A stretch of 64,000 bases of DNA. Source: CAVQYV01 sp963718295 [NCBI: uncultured Methylomirabilota bacterium] (lineage in GTDB: Bacteria; Methylomirabilota; Methylomirabilia; CAVQYV01). Each line of letters opens with the position of its first letter. Position 1 is the stretch's first letter. The stretch is taken from the NCBI GenBank assembly GCA_963718295.1, contig CAVQYV010000003.1:310001-374000 (forward strand). Reading direction: 5' to 3'. The translations under genes and the position numbers were made by a program. Shown here piece after piece: positions 27,915 to 36,367 of this stretch. The notes beneath the pieces were generated by a model. It was given only the letters and a program-made list of their open reading frames with translations. It was not told the DNA's origin and ran no database searches.

Positions 27915-28325
27915 ATGGAAACCTCGAAGAAGATCGTACTGAAATTCCCGCGTACCCTGGCAAACAAGCCCATCGTCTATCGCCTAACCAAGGAGTATAA
28001 CTTGGAGTTCAACATCTTGAAGGCCAGCATTACTCCCTCCGAGGAGGGACTGATGGTGATGGAGTTGGTGGGAGAGGAGGAGGACCATCGTCGGGGGATG
28101 GATTACCTTCTGACAAGCGGGGTACAGGTTCAACCCTTGAGCAAGGACATCATTTGGAAAGAGGACCGCTGCACCCAATGCGGGGCCTGCACCGTCCTCT
28201 GTCCCTCAGACGCTCTCGCCATGGATCGGAGCACCATGAAGGTATCCTTCGATTCGGGGCGGTGCGTGGCCTGTGAGCTCTGCGTAATGCCCTGCCCTCC
28301 GCGGGCCATCGAGGTCCACTTCTAA
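27915..28325 (+). CDS. NIL-domain 2[4Fe-4S] ferredoxin, homocysteine synthesis partner
   Basis: A 136-residue protein. The N-terminal NIL domain (residues about 5-75) is followed by two full [4Fe-4S] motifs, CTQCGACTVLCPSDAL and CVACELCVMPCPPRAI. In methanogens the equivalent protein works with the DUF39 protein in reductive sulfur transfer to make homocysteine. ATG at 27915 follows AGGAGAAACAG. The order DUF39 then NIL-ferredoxin agrees with the archaeal pair, so a shared job is well supported. Confidence 0.9.
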   Translation: METSKKIVLKFPRTLANKPIVYRLTKEYNLEFNILKASITPSEEGLMVMELVGEEEDHRRGMDYLLTSGVQVQPLSKDIIWKEDRCTQCGACTVLCPSDALAMDRSTMKVSFDSGRCVACELCVMPCPPRAIEVHF

Positions 28326-28356
28326 TCGATCTGCCCGCCTGCAGAGAGCATTTGAC

Positions 28357-28476
28357 GGTGCTCAATCATCGTTGGCCCAGGCGGCTAAGTGCTCCGTTTC
28401 CTAAATGCAACATCGTATTCTTTCCGGGAAACGGAGCACTCCCATTTGGGCTTACTCCCCTATGGTGCTCCATCAT
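28357..28476. repeat. Direct repeats flanking a 14-base-arm hairpin
   Basis: GGTGCTC-ATCAT copies at 28357-28369 and 28464-28476 (12 of 13 bases alike) flank a perfect 14-base inverted repeat. Its arms are agtgctccgtttcc at 28388-28401 and its complement at 28427-28440. Twenty bases on, another GC-rich hairpin occupies 28498-28524. No T tract follows, so these are not terminators. The arrangement in a 277-base spacer (28326-28602) suggests a small palindromic repeat element or mobile-element remnant. Confidence 0.5.
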
Positions 28477-28602
28477 GCTCTTGCCGGTCATGTAATTCCG
28501 CCGAACCCCTTCGGGGCGCGGCGGCGCACCCCATCCACCCCCTCGGCGTGCGCCTCATCCATTTTGCATACGTGACCGAATTATTGGAAGGGCGCACTAC
28601 GC

Positions 28603-28992
28603 TCAGGAAGGCTTCAGCCACACCTCACGCCGCCTCGGGCCATCGAACTCGCACAGGAAGATGGATTGCCAGGTCCCCACACAGAGCTCTCCGTTCTGGA
28701 TGAAGACCATCGCCCAGGAGCCCACCAGGGCCGCCTTGATATGGGCCGCAGCATTGCCTTCGGCATGATGATACCGACCCTCCGAGGGAATTACCTTGTC
28801 GAGCTGCTCCAGGATATCTTTTTGAACGGATGGATCGGCCCCTTCATTGATGGTAATTCCCGCAGTAGTGTGAGGAACAAATAGAAAGCAGATCCCCTCC
28901 CCAATGCCCAACTTGGAGACTGCCTTTTGAATCTCCACGGTGATATCCACCATCTCTGCCTGCTTTGAGGTCCTCACCTGGATCTTTTCCAA
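28603..28992 (-). CDS. yjbQ: YjbQ/UPF0047-family protein
   Basis: UPF0047 family, about 129 residues from a TTG start at 28992. Conserved elements are FVPHTTAGITINEG, HHAEGNAAAHIKAALVG and a terminal GTWQSIFLCEFDGPRRREV. E. coli YjbQ shows weak thiamine-phosphate synthase activity, and the physiological role is unclear. The TTG start has GGGAGGGGAG before it and gives the usual family length; an in-frame ATG at 29025 lacks a ribosome-binding site. It is downstream of the endonuclease III homologue on the same strand. Confidence 0.85.
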   Translation of the reverse strand: MEKIQVRTSKQAEMVDITVEIQKAVSKLGIGEGICFLFVPHTTAGITINEGADPSVQKDILEQLDKVIPSEGRYHHAEGNAAAHIKAALVGSWAMVFIQNGELCVGTWQSIFLCEFDGPRRREVWLKPS

Positions 28993-29066
28993 GTTCTCCC
29001 CTCCCTTCTTCGCCTCGACTTTCATGACGGATTCTCGGCGGAAATGGGCCTTTCATTCTGCCCCGT

Positions 29067-29702
29067 CTATAGGCCCTTCAGCACGCAGCCTTCGCATTGG
29101 GGGAGGCGGAGACAGCGGGTCTTCCCCAGCCGTACAATCAGGGCGTGGTATTCATTGAAAAGGGAGATGTCCGCAGGAAGAGCCTTCATAAAGAGGGCCT
29201 GCAATTCCCCGTAGGAACATCCTTCCCGGATGAAGCCGTGTCGGGAGAAGATTCGCCTGGTATAGGCATCCACCAAGAAAATCGGGTATCCGCCGGCGTA
29301 GAGAAGGATCGAATCTGCCGTCTCCGGGCCGATTCCCCTTACCTCGAGAAGATCTCCTCGAACTTCGTTCAGGGGCCCTCGCAGCATCCTTTGCAGGTCG
29401 AATCCATAGCGATCTCCCAGAAAACCGAGAAAACGCAAAAGACGGCCCGCTTTCACCCGATAGTATCCGGAGGAACGGATCAAGTCCGCCAGCCCCTCCT
29501 CCCCCAGAGCCGCCATCTTCGCCGGAGAGAGGACTCCGGCTTTCTTCAGATTGGCGATCGCTTTTTCCGCATTCTTCCAAGAGGTGTTTTGCGTCAGGAT
29601 CGCCCCTACAACAACCTCAAAAGGGCCATCTGCGGGCCACCAGTGCTGGGGACCGTAGGATTGATGCAGTAGTTCAAAGATCCGAAGCAGCCTTTCCTTC
29701 AA
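29067..29702 (-). CDS. Endonuclease III-family DNA glycosylase
   Basis: HhH-GPD base-excision glycosylase, 211 residues. ILTQNTSWKNAEKAI near 36, the helix-hairpin-helix LLEVRGIGPETADSILLYAG near 118, and Asp in VDAYTRR near 144 are the functional motifs. The C-terminal iron-sulfur loop has CLRLPQCEGC but no fourth Cys before the stop, so the [4Fe-4S] site is incomplete compared with E. coli Nth. The lysine expected in the usual bifunctional position is not evident, suggesting a monofunctional member. The start is TTG at 29702, with GGGAGGG upstream. Confidence 0.8.
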   Translation of the reverse strand: MKERLLRIFELLHQSYGPQHWWPADGPFEVVVGAILTQNTSWKNAEKAIANLKKAGVLSPAKMAALGEEGLADLIRSSGYYRVKAGRLLRFLGFLGDRYGFDLQRMLRGPLNEVRGDLLEVRGIGPETADSILLYAGGYPIFLVDAYTRRIFSRHGFIREGCSYGELQALFMKALPADISLFNEYHALIVRLGKTRCLRLPQCEGCVLKGL

Positions 29703-29974
29703 TGCCCTTCAACCCTCCCACGTCCCAGGGTTGAGGGTCCCGGAAGAGGCCATCCACACCAGGCAAAGGTCTGGGGCTCCAAAATGCTGAGGGACCGCGT
29801 CACGGTGGGAATCCACTGGATGAGGCCACTGCTATAGCCCGCCCCGTCCTCCACTTCGAGTCCTCCTGCCTCGGGCCATGGGTCCCCAAAGAACGGGGGT
29901 GGACAAGGTCCCTCCACCGGACCGGGCAAATTGCGGATCCAAGTCCTGATCTTTCCTTCGACCCACACATCCCA
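29703..29974. other. Spacer of 272 bases between hydrolase and glycosylase genes
   Basis: An 89-codon minus-strand frame (29968-29699) spans it and would overlap the glycosylase start. It has no recognisable motif, is proline- and glycine-rich, and is probably not a gene. No terminator or promoter was recognised. Confidence 0.4.
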
Positions 29975-30880
29975 TCATCTCAGAGCCTGGGAAAAGAACC
30001 TTTCCACCCTCTCTTGATATTCGCTGCCGGCAGCAGCAAGGGTTCCCCCATGGATCGCGCCCTGGATCAGCCAGAGCTCCTTGGGATGTCCGGCCGCCTC
30101 GTAGAGATAGCCGGCGTGGGTATCCGGGATGGTCTCATCACCCACCCCCGCAATCAGCAAAATGGGCCGGGGTGACAGCTTGCCAATGGCGGACATGGGG
30201 GAAATGTCTTCCAGCCCTACTCCCAGGAGGAGTCGGAAGATCAGCTTTCCTGCCGTGAGAAAAGGAAATCGAGGATAATGGTAGATCTGGGTCAGCACAT
30301 GGGTAGCCTCGTCATCCATGCTGGAAAAGGCAGAATCCGCCACGATCGCTCGGATCTTTTGGCATTCTGCAGCGGTCATGATTGCCACCGCCCCTCCCAG
30401 CGAAAACCCGTACACCCCGATGCGACACGGATCCACTCCCTCCTTCTTCTCAATGAGGTCCAGGGCTGCCAAGAGGTCCAGCCTTTCCCGGTAGCCAAAG
30501 GAGCACGCTTTCCCCCCGCTCTCCCCATGGGCCCTCCAATCGAAGAGCAGGGCCTGAAACCCCCTCTGGGAAAGATATGCGCCCAGCTCGGCAAAGTCCG
30601 ACTTGCTGGCTCCCAGGCCATGGCAGATGATCACCGCTGGCCCCTCTTCCTCCTTACCTCCGCGGGCCGGAAGATACCATCCCTTCAGTTGCATCCCATC
30701 TTGAGCCGAAAAGGACACCTCTTCGAAGGGCACACCATAACTGGCAGGAGAGGTACGCAGGGGGTAGCGTGGTGGATGGACATTGGACCAGACCAGCAGA
30801 AACGAGAGCCCCACCACGATGAGCAGGAGTAAGAGGGCTATGGTTAAAGCGATCTTGGGAAGAAACGAGATCCATTCCAT
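29975..30880 (-). CDS. Membrane-anchored alpha/beta hydrolase
   Basis: Serine hydrolase of 301 residues with one N-terminal membrane segment (about residues 8-31, LPKIALTIALLLLLIVVGLSFL). The fold motifs are complete: oxyanion CHGLGASKSD, nucleophile elbow YGFSLGGAVA, an acid after LIAGVGDETIP, and a terminal GAIHGGT. Its closest pattern is the BAAT/YqkD-like extracytoplasmic-facing hydrolases. ATG at 30880 is preferred over TTG at 30886, as the segment begins here. Substrate unknown. Confidence 0.8.
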   Translation of the reverse strand: MEWISFLPKIALTIALLLLLIVVGLSFLLVWSNVHPPRYPLRTSPASYGVPFEEVSFSAQDGMQLKGWYLPARGGKEEEGPAVIICHGLGASKSDFAELGAYLSQRGFQALLFDWRAHGESGGKACSFGYRERLDLLAALDLIEKKEGVDPCRIGVYGFSLGGAVAIMTAAECQKIRAIVADSAFSSMDDEATHVLTQIYHYPRFPFLTAGKLIFRLLLGVGLEDISPMSAIGKLSPRPILLIAGVGDETIPDTHAGYLYEAAGHPKELWLIQGAIHGGTLAAAGSEYQERVERFFSQALR

Positions 30881-31001
30881 ATTCAAATCTCTCTCGGGGG
30901 GACAAAATGCTTGACTATTGCATCAGATAGCCTCACAATTTATCCTAAAAGGGGATAATTGCAATTCATTTTTTGGATCATGTTCAGAATGGAGGGCAAG
31001 A

Positions 31002-33128
31002 ATGGCTGCGCATTCCTTAAAAATTGAGGCAGCATTCATCGATCAGGTCATTGGCCAGAGCCAACCGAAGAGCCTCTCTGGGAGCGGCATCCAGCCCATT
31101 GGGGAGGATCACGTGGCCCAGATGGTCCAACTGGTCCTTATGGGGCAGACCCATCTGGCAGCGGACCATCTCCTCTTTCCCAAGTCCCCCGAGCTCCTCC
31201 GGGAGATGATCTCTGGCCTGATCCGACAGCTCAATGTGCGGTTTGCCCAGGCGAAAATCCTGGAATCAGAGAATGAGGGAACGAGGCAGGAGAAGATTCT
31301 TCTCCGGCACTATGCCTATGACACCCTCCTGGAGGCGGCCCTCAATTTCTACGGGCTGGAAGGCCGCCATATCAATGAAAGGGAAGCGCGCCAATGCCTC
31401 GCCCATATCGCCCATACCCTCCAGGAATGGGAAGATCGGGAAAAGGAGGAAGGAGGCCCTTCCCTCGCCGTTGCCACCGTTGCCAAGCTGCTGGCGAGCA
31501 TGAAGCTGGTGATGCAGGGGGCCTCCATGCAAGCCAAGATCGCCTCCGAGATCGAGCAGGGGCTGTCCGATCAGTATCCGGTGACGACCACCTTTCTCCA
31601 GCGGGCAGGTGAGGCGATCCAGAACAATATCTATTACCAGATCGTGCATCGCGAGAAATGCCGCTTCGGCAACGATTACGCCCTGGGACTCCGATGGCTC
31701 CGGCACTTGGGGTATGAACAGGTCTCCACCAACCCGGTGTTGGCAGCCCGTGCCTATCAGGATGATCCACGCTTGAGTCAGATCTTCCTGGAGGAAGCCA
31801 AGAGGGATCCCAGATACCAGGCGTGGCGCAAGGACCCTGCATCCCGTGGGGATGAGATCGCCCTCTACGCGACCCTCATCGCCCTCTGGGACAACCTCCA
31901 CGTCTTTCGCCCCATCTTCTACCAACTGAAGGAGGAGAGCGGCGGAGGCGTGGTGAGCTTCCAGTTGAATCCCAATGTCGCCCACCTGGTGGAGGAAAGC
32001 GTAGGGGATGCCCTGGCGGCCTTCCGGTACGCCGAGCAGGACCTTGGCCGTTACGATGGTCATCTGCTGGCGGGCTATGGCGCGGATCGGGAGAGGGCCC
32101 GACCCAACATGGTGATCAAGGTAGCGGCCAGCTCCCCTGCTTCCCGCCAGATCACCCGAATCCTGAACTCCTTTGGCTGCGGCACCAACATCACCGTGGT
32201 CTTCACCGTGGCCCAGGAGGTCACCCTCACCCTGGATGAGATGGCAGGGATGGCAGGAGCCCTCAAGAAAGGGATCCCTCCCACCCAGCTCTACATGACC
32301 AACATGGGCGGCAGGTTGGAGAGCCATCTGCGGGAGGTCAAGTTAGAGGAGCTATTCGGAACGCTCAAGGAGAGGCAGGGCGAGGCCAAGGCGTCCCAGG
32401 CCATTGCCCGTCTGGCGGAGGCCAATGGCACCAAGGCCAAGGTGGACGCAGCGGGGACTTATTCAAAGAAGGTGATTGCCGCCACCCGCTTCCTTTACGG
32501 ACAGAGGACCATCGATGGACCCATCATGGACGCTTTGGAGATCGTAGCCTCCCGCGAGGAGCTCGCCCGATGGGAATCCGCCATCTCCATGGCGGGGACC
32601 TGTGTGGCCCGACGGGTGTGGGGCATCTTCTTCTCCCGGGAGAACCGGAGGAAGTGGACCTCCTACCTCATGAAGAAATACGACCTCTCCCGCTCCCAGG
32701 CCTGGCTGATCTTGGATCGGATCAACTATCTTCCCGCCTCCAAGCGTAAGGCGGAGGACACCTTCTGGACCTTCTCCAGCAACAACATGGTCCATACTGA
32801 ATTTCCCAATCAGCAGGAGGCGGTGCGGCAGATGGCCAAACAGGAGGGCTTCCGCCTCTCCCCCCACCATGAGTCCATCCGTGAAGAGGCCCCGGAGGAG
32901 ACCCTGCGGGCACTCAATCAGATCGGGGATTTCCGACGGGCCTACGAGATCAACGAGGAGATCGCCCAAGTCCTGAAGGAGGCAGGCATCAAGGGCGAAT
33001 TCGGGACAGTGGGGGTCCGACCCACGGAGTGGGCCGATTATGGCGCAGTGAAGAAGACCCTGGAGGAGTTCAAGGCCGCCTACGATCAGTTCAAGGAAAA
33101 GATGGTAAGCCTCATCCAGAAGGGATGA
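31002..33128 (+). CDS. Large transaldolase-like protein (708 residues)
   Basis: The middle carries a transaldolase-type barrel: STNPVLAARAYQDDP near 240, then NMVIKVAASS near 372 with a lysine in the Schiff-base position, then GTNITVVFTVAQEV near 395. Standard transaldolases have about 220-380 residues; this has about 230 extra residues before and 290 after the barrel. The N-terminal part is alpha-helical and the C-terminal part contains DLSRSQAWLILDRINYLP. ATG at 31002 follows GGAGGGC. It is convergent with ridA 60 bases away. Pentose phosphate activity is uncertain, since the extra regions match no family I know. Confidence 0.6.
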   Translation: MAAHSLKIEAAFIDQVIGQSQPKSLSGSGIQPIGEDHVAQMVQLVLMGQTHLAADHLLFPKSPELLREMISGLIRQLNVRFAQAKILESENEGTRQEKILLRHYAYDTLLEAALNFYGLEGRHINEREARQCLAHIAHTLQEWEDREKEEGGPSLAVATVAKLLASMKLVMQGASMQAKIASEIEQGLSDQYPVTTTFLQRAGEAIQNNIYYQIVHREKCRFGNDYALGLRWLRHLGYEQVSTNPVLAARAYQDDPRLSQIFLEEAKRDPRYQAWRKDPASRGDEIALYATLIALWDNLHVFRPIFYQLKEESGGGVVSFQLNPNVAHLVEESVGDALAAFRYAEQDLGRYDGHLLAGYGADRERARPNMVIKVAASSPASRQITRILNSFGCGTNITVVFTVAQEVTLTLDEMAGMAGALKKGIPPTQLYMTNMGGRLESHLREVKLEELFGTLKERQGEAKASQAIARLAEANGTKAKVDAAGTYSKKVIAATRFLYGQRTIDGPIMDALEIVASREELARWESAISMAGTCVARRVWGIFFSRENRRKWTSYLMKKYDLSRSQAWLILDRINYLPASKRKAEDTFWTFSSNNMVHTEFPNQQEAVRQMAKQEGFRLSPHHESIREEAPEETLRALNQIGDFRRAYEINEEIAQVLKEAGIKGEFGTVGVRPTEWADYGAVKKTLEEFKAAYDQFKEKMVSLIQKG

Positions 33129-33187
33129 GGCTGTGGCTTCAAAGGGGAATGTGGATCAGGGATCGGAGGGATCCATTGAAGGATCGA

Positions 33188-33577
33188 TCAAAGGATGGCG
33201 ATCGCCTCGATCTCGATCAGAAAATCGGGATGGGCCAGGGCCTTCACCTCCACCAGGGTGCTCGCCGGCAAGTCCTTTCCAAAATGGGAAGTCCGTACCC
33301 CCGCCACCGACTGGCGATGGGCCATGTCGGTCAGATAGACGGTCACCTTGATGACCTGAGATAGGTCCGCCCCTTCCACCGCCAGGACTCTCTTGAGATT
33401 CTCCAGGGCCTGAGCGGCCTGGACCTTTATATCCCCCTTTCCCACCACCTCACCTCGCTCGTTCACAGACACCTGCCCGGACACGAACAGCCAGCGATTG
33501 CCTTCTGCCCGCACTGCCTGGCAAAAGGGCCCATCGGGCCAAGGAAGCCCGCTGGGATTGATGCGCTGGATCGTCAT
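33188..33577 (-). CDS. ridA: RidA-family deaminase
   Basis: RidA/YjgF protein, 129 residues. It hydrolyses reactive enamine/imine intermediates. The family signature is present near the C-terminus (KALAHPDFLIEIEAIAI), with FVSGQVSVNERGEVVGKG near residue 31 and the ligand-binding SFGKDLPASTLVEV-type region. The start at ATG 33577 overlaps the glcF-like stop by four bases, so it is the last gene of the long minus-strand run. A detoxifying role alongside 2-oxoacid and amino-acid metabolism is inferred. Confidence 0.9.
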   Translation of the reverse strand: MTIQRINPSGLPWPDGPFCQAVRAEGNRWLFVSGQVSVNERGEVVGKGDIKVQAAQALENLKRVLAVEGADLSQVIKVTVYLTDMAHRQSVAGVRTSHFGKDLPASTLVEVKALAHPDFLIEIEAIAIL

Positions 33578-34821
33578 TTCTTTTTCCTCCCGTTCATAGA
33601 CCTCTCCAGGACCTGTACCGTATGCAACACCTCGATCCCGGGATGTTCCTTCCCCAGAAAAGACTGGATTCGAAGGCGACAGGCCGGGCATCCGGTAGCA
33701 ACGACCTGGGATTGGGTCCTGAGGATGTTCTCCGCCTTGGAGGATACGATCTGTCGAGAGATCTCCGGGAAATAGAACTGAAAGGCCCCTCCACCCCCGC
33801 AGCAGACATCCGCCTCTGCCATCTCCTGGAAGGTCAGGTCCGGGATCGATCGCAGGAGCGACCGGGGCTCGGCCTTCACCCCCTGGCCCTTCGCCAGATG
33901 ACAAGGATCGTGATAGGTGAGGGAGATGGGCAGCGGCCCCAGGAGCTCCGAGAGTCCCTCCTGCCTCATCAGAAACTGGCTGATATCCTCGACCTTCGCC
34001 CCCACCTCCCGGGCCAGGGAATCGTCCTCCCCCAGTTCCTGCAACAGATAGGCATATTCCCTTTTCAGGGTATGGCCACAGGAGGCACAGCCCGTGAGGA
34101 TGGCTTCCACTTTGACGGAGGACAATCGCCCCAGGTTGTGCCGCAGGTTCTGGGCCAGCATCTCCTGCTCACCGGAAATGAGGAGGGGAGTCCCGCAACA
34201 GACCAGATCCCGGGGGAGGATTACCTCTACTCCCAGGGCATTGAGGATATGGATCAGGGCCCGACCGATCTCCGGATAGACATAATCGATCATGCACCCA
34301 GGAAAGAAGGCCACCGCAAACTTGACGGGGGAGATGGAAGGGCGGATCCTCTCCGGATATTCATCGTGCAAGGATCGCGCAGGGATGGAGGGAAAATCGG
34401 ATACGGCGATGCCCGCCACCTCGAACCGGGAAGGAACGAAGGATCGCAGGATCCGGGCCCCCTGCAGGGCCAAGCCCAGGTGGCCCCCCTCCAGGAGGAG
34501 GTGGCGAAAAGCCAGCTTCTTCTTCCACTCCAGCCCGAAGGAGTGGACCATCTCGGCGCGGAGGGCAGCGATGAGATGGCCCGTCTCCATCCCGCTGGGG
34601 CAGACCGCCGCACAGGAGTGGCAGAGCAAACAGCGGGAGGCGACCTCCTCCAGATGCCGAGAAGGAGTCAACTTCCGGTTATGGAGCGCCTTGAGGAGTT
34701 GCACCTTCCCTCGAGGGGCAGCCGTCTCCTCCAACGCCTGCTTATAGACGGGACAGGCAGCGAGGCAAAGGCCACACTTGATGCAATTGTAGATCGATTC
34801 AACGCTATTGGGGGAAAGCAT
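33574..34821 (-). CDS. glcF: GlcF-like iron-sulfur subunit of 2-hydroxyacid dehydrogenase
   Basis: Fe-S electron-transfer partner of the FAD enzyme encoded just upstream. Length 415. Two N-terminal [4Fe-4S] motifs (CIKCGLCLAACP and CLLCHSCAAVCP) precede two CCG domains: CCGTPLL with GCASCGH, and CCGGGGAFQF with GCPACR. ATG at 34821. The 60-base gap to glcD and the four-base overlap with ridA place it in the operon. D-lactate or glycolate oxidation is the expected role. Confidence 0.88.
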   Translation of the reverse strand: MLSPNSVESIYNCIKCGLCLAACPVYKQALEETAAPRGKVQLLKALHNRKLTPSRHLEEVASRCLLCHSCAAVCPSGMETGHLIAALRAEMVHSFGLEWKKKLAFRHLLLEGGHLGLALQGARILRSFVPSRFEVAGIAVSDFPSIPARSLHDEYPERIRPSISPVKFAVAFFPGCMIDYVYPEIGRALIHILNALGVEVILPRDLVCCGTPLLISGEQEMLAQNLRHNLGRLSSVKVEAILTGCASCGHTLKREYAYLLQELGEDDSLAREVGAKVEDISQFLMRQEGLSELLGPLPISLTYHDPCHLAKGQGVKAEPRSLLRSIPDLTFQEMAEADVCCGGGGAFQFYFPEISRQIVSSKAENILRTQSQVVATGCPACRLRIQSFLGKEHPGIEVLHTVQVLERSMNGRKKK

Positions 34822-34881
34822 CGGGATGCCCTATGGGGCGGGAGAGGAAATAGCTGAGGGTGCCCCCCTCACCGGAACCCA

Positions 34882-36279
34882 TCACTTGAGACTTTCTAAT
34901 CTGCGTCCAAGGAAGCTGTTGGGGCTGAGGATCCCAATCGGATCAAAGGACTTCTTGATCTGAGCCATGATCCCCAAGGTGGCGGGGTCAAACTCCATGG
35001 GCAGGAATCGAGACTTGGAGATGCCGATGCCGTGCTCCCCGGAGAGGGTACCTCCCAGGGCTAAAGACTCGGCGATGATCTCGTGGGCGGCCAGCTCCAC
35101 CCGAGCCATCTCCTCCTTGTCTCGCTCGTCGAAGCTGAGGCAGGGATGGATGTTGCCGTCTCCCGCGTGGGCCACCACCGCGATCCGAACCTGGTACTTC
35201 TTGGCGATCTCCGGGAATTTCCGCAGCATGGCCGGCAGGTTGGATACGGGGACCGTGGTATCCTCGGAGAAGGTGGTGGGACATAGCCGGGCCAAGGCCC
35301 CAAATACGGAGCGCCGGGCCAACCAGATCTGCTCATTCTCCGCCTCGGAACGGGCGACTTTGACCTCACTTGCGCCCCCTTGGCGACAGAACTCGGCGAT
35401 CTGAGCGATCTCGCTCTCTGCCACTTCCTTTTTCCCATCCACTTCGATCAGCAGCACCGCCTCCACATCCTTGGGGAGGCCGATATGGGTAAAATCCTCC
35501 ACTGCCCCGGTGATTGCCTGGTCCATCAATTCCATGATGGAGGGGGTGATGCCGGCTCCCATGATGCGCGCCACCGTCTCTCCCGCCTCGCCCAGGTCCG
35601 GGAAGATGGCCTGCAGTGCCCGCTTGGCCTCCGGCTTGGGCAGGAGCCTGACGGTGATCTTGGTAACGACCCCCAGGGTGCCCTCCGAGCCACAGAGGAG
35701 GCGCGTCAGGTCATAGCCGCTGACGTTTTTCGCGGTCCGACTCCCTGTCTGAATAACTTCCCCTGAGGCCAATACCACCTCCAGGGCCAGCAGATAATCC
35801 CGGGTGGTCCCATATTTCAAGCACTTCAGCCCCCCCGCGTTCTCCGCCACGTTTCCACCCAAAGTCGAGATATATTGGCTGGAGGGATCGGGCGGGTAGA
35901 AGAGGTTCTTGGCCTCCACCGCCCTCTGCAGGTCGCCGTTGATGACGCCCGCCTCAACCACGGCCAGGCGGTTTCTCTCGTCGACCTCCAGGATCCGATT
36001 CATTCGGGTGAGGCAGAGGACGATCCCCTCCGGGACGGGGATGCTACCCCCGCTCAGGTTAGTGCCGGCGCCGCGGGGAGTGACTGGAATCTTCTCCGAG
36101 GACGCCAGCCTCAAGATGGCCGAGACCTCCTCCGTGCTCTGGGGGAACAGGACCGCCCCAGGCAGCGACTCCTCCAGGTAGGCATCATAGGAGTAGGAAA
36201 TCAGATCCTCCGGGGCGGACTTGATCCGCTCCCTTCCAACGACTCGCTCCAGCCGGCTCAAGATCTGGCCGCTTAACAT
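34882..36279 (-). CDS. glcD: FAD-linked 2-hydroxyacid dehydrogenase (GlcD/D-lactate dehydrogenase type)
   Basis: VAO-family flavoenzyme, 465 residues. FAD-binding motifs are TPRGAGTNLSGGSIP near residue 68, PDPSSQYISTLGGNVAENAGG near 130 and GSEGTLGVVTKI near 198. The C-terminal substrate domain has AHAGDGNIHPC near 378 and SGEHGIGISKS near 425, the usual D-lactate/glycolate signature. It would pass electrons to the GlcF-like protein downstream. LarC upstream in the same run supports D-lactate as a substrate after racemisation. ATG at 36279. Confidence 0.92.
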   Translation of the reverse strand: MLSGQILSRLERVVGRERIKSAPEDLISYSYDAYLEESLPGAVLFPQSTEEVSAILRLASSEKIPVTPRGAGTNLSGGSIPVPEGIVLCLTRMNRILEVDERNRLAVVEAGVINGDLQRAVEAKNLFYPPDPSSQYISTLGGNVAENAGGLKCLKYGTTRDYLLALEVVLASGEVIQTGSRTAKNVSGYDLTRLLCGSEGTLGVVTKITVRLLPKPEAKRALQAIFPDLGEAGETVARIMGAGITPSIMELMDQAITGAVEDFTHIGLPKDVEAVLLIEVDGKKEVAESEIAQIAEFCRQGGASEVKVARSEAENEQIWLARRSVFGALARLCPTTFSEDTTVPVSNLPAMLRKFPEIAKKYQVRIAVVAHAGDGNIHPCLSFDERDKEEMARVELAAHEIIAESLALGGTLSGEHGIGISKSRFLPMEFDPATLGIMAQIKKSFDPIGILSPNSFLGRRLESLK

Positions 36280-36367
36280 CTTATCGCCCCTCCCCTCATC
36301 TCTCGCGGCTCCTCATCCAGGCCTTCCCATCCCCAGAATAGACGCAATGGACAGATTCTCTCCATCC

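Noticed and set aside
28388-28440. The 14-base inverted repeat as a terminator of the NIL-ferredoxin gene
   Set aside because: No T tract on either strand; the arms also sit between direct repeats.
29699-29968. An 89-codon ORF between the hydrolase and glycosylase genes
   Set aside because: Low-complexity Pro/Gly-rich translation, no ribosome-binding site, overlaps the glycosylase start and matches no family I know.
30918-31001. N-terminal extension of the transaldolase-like ORF from 30918
   Set aside because: The first 28 codons lack a ribosome-binding site, while ATG at 31002 has GGAGGGC before it.
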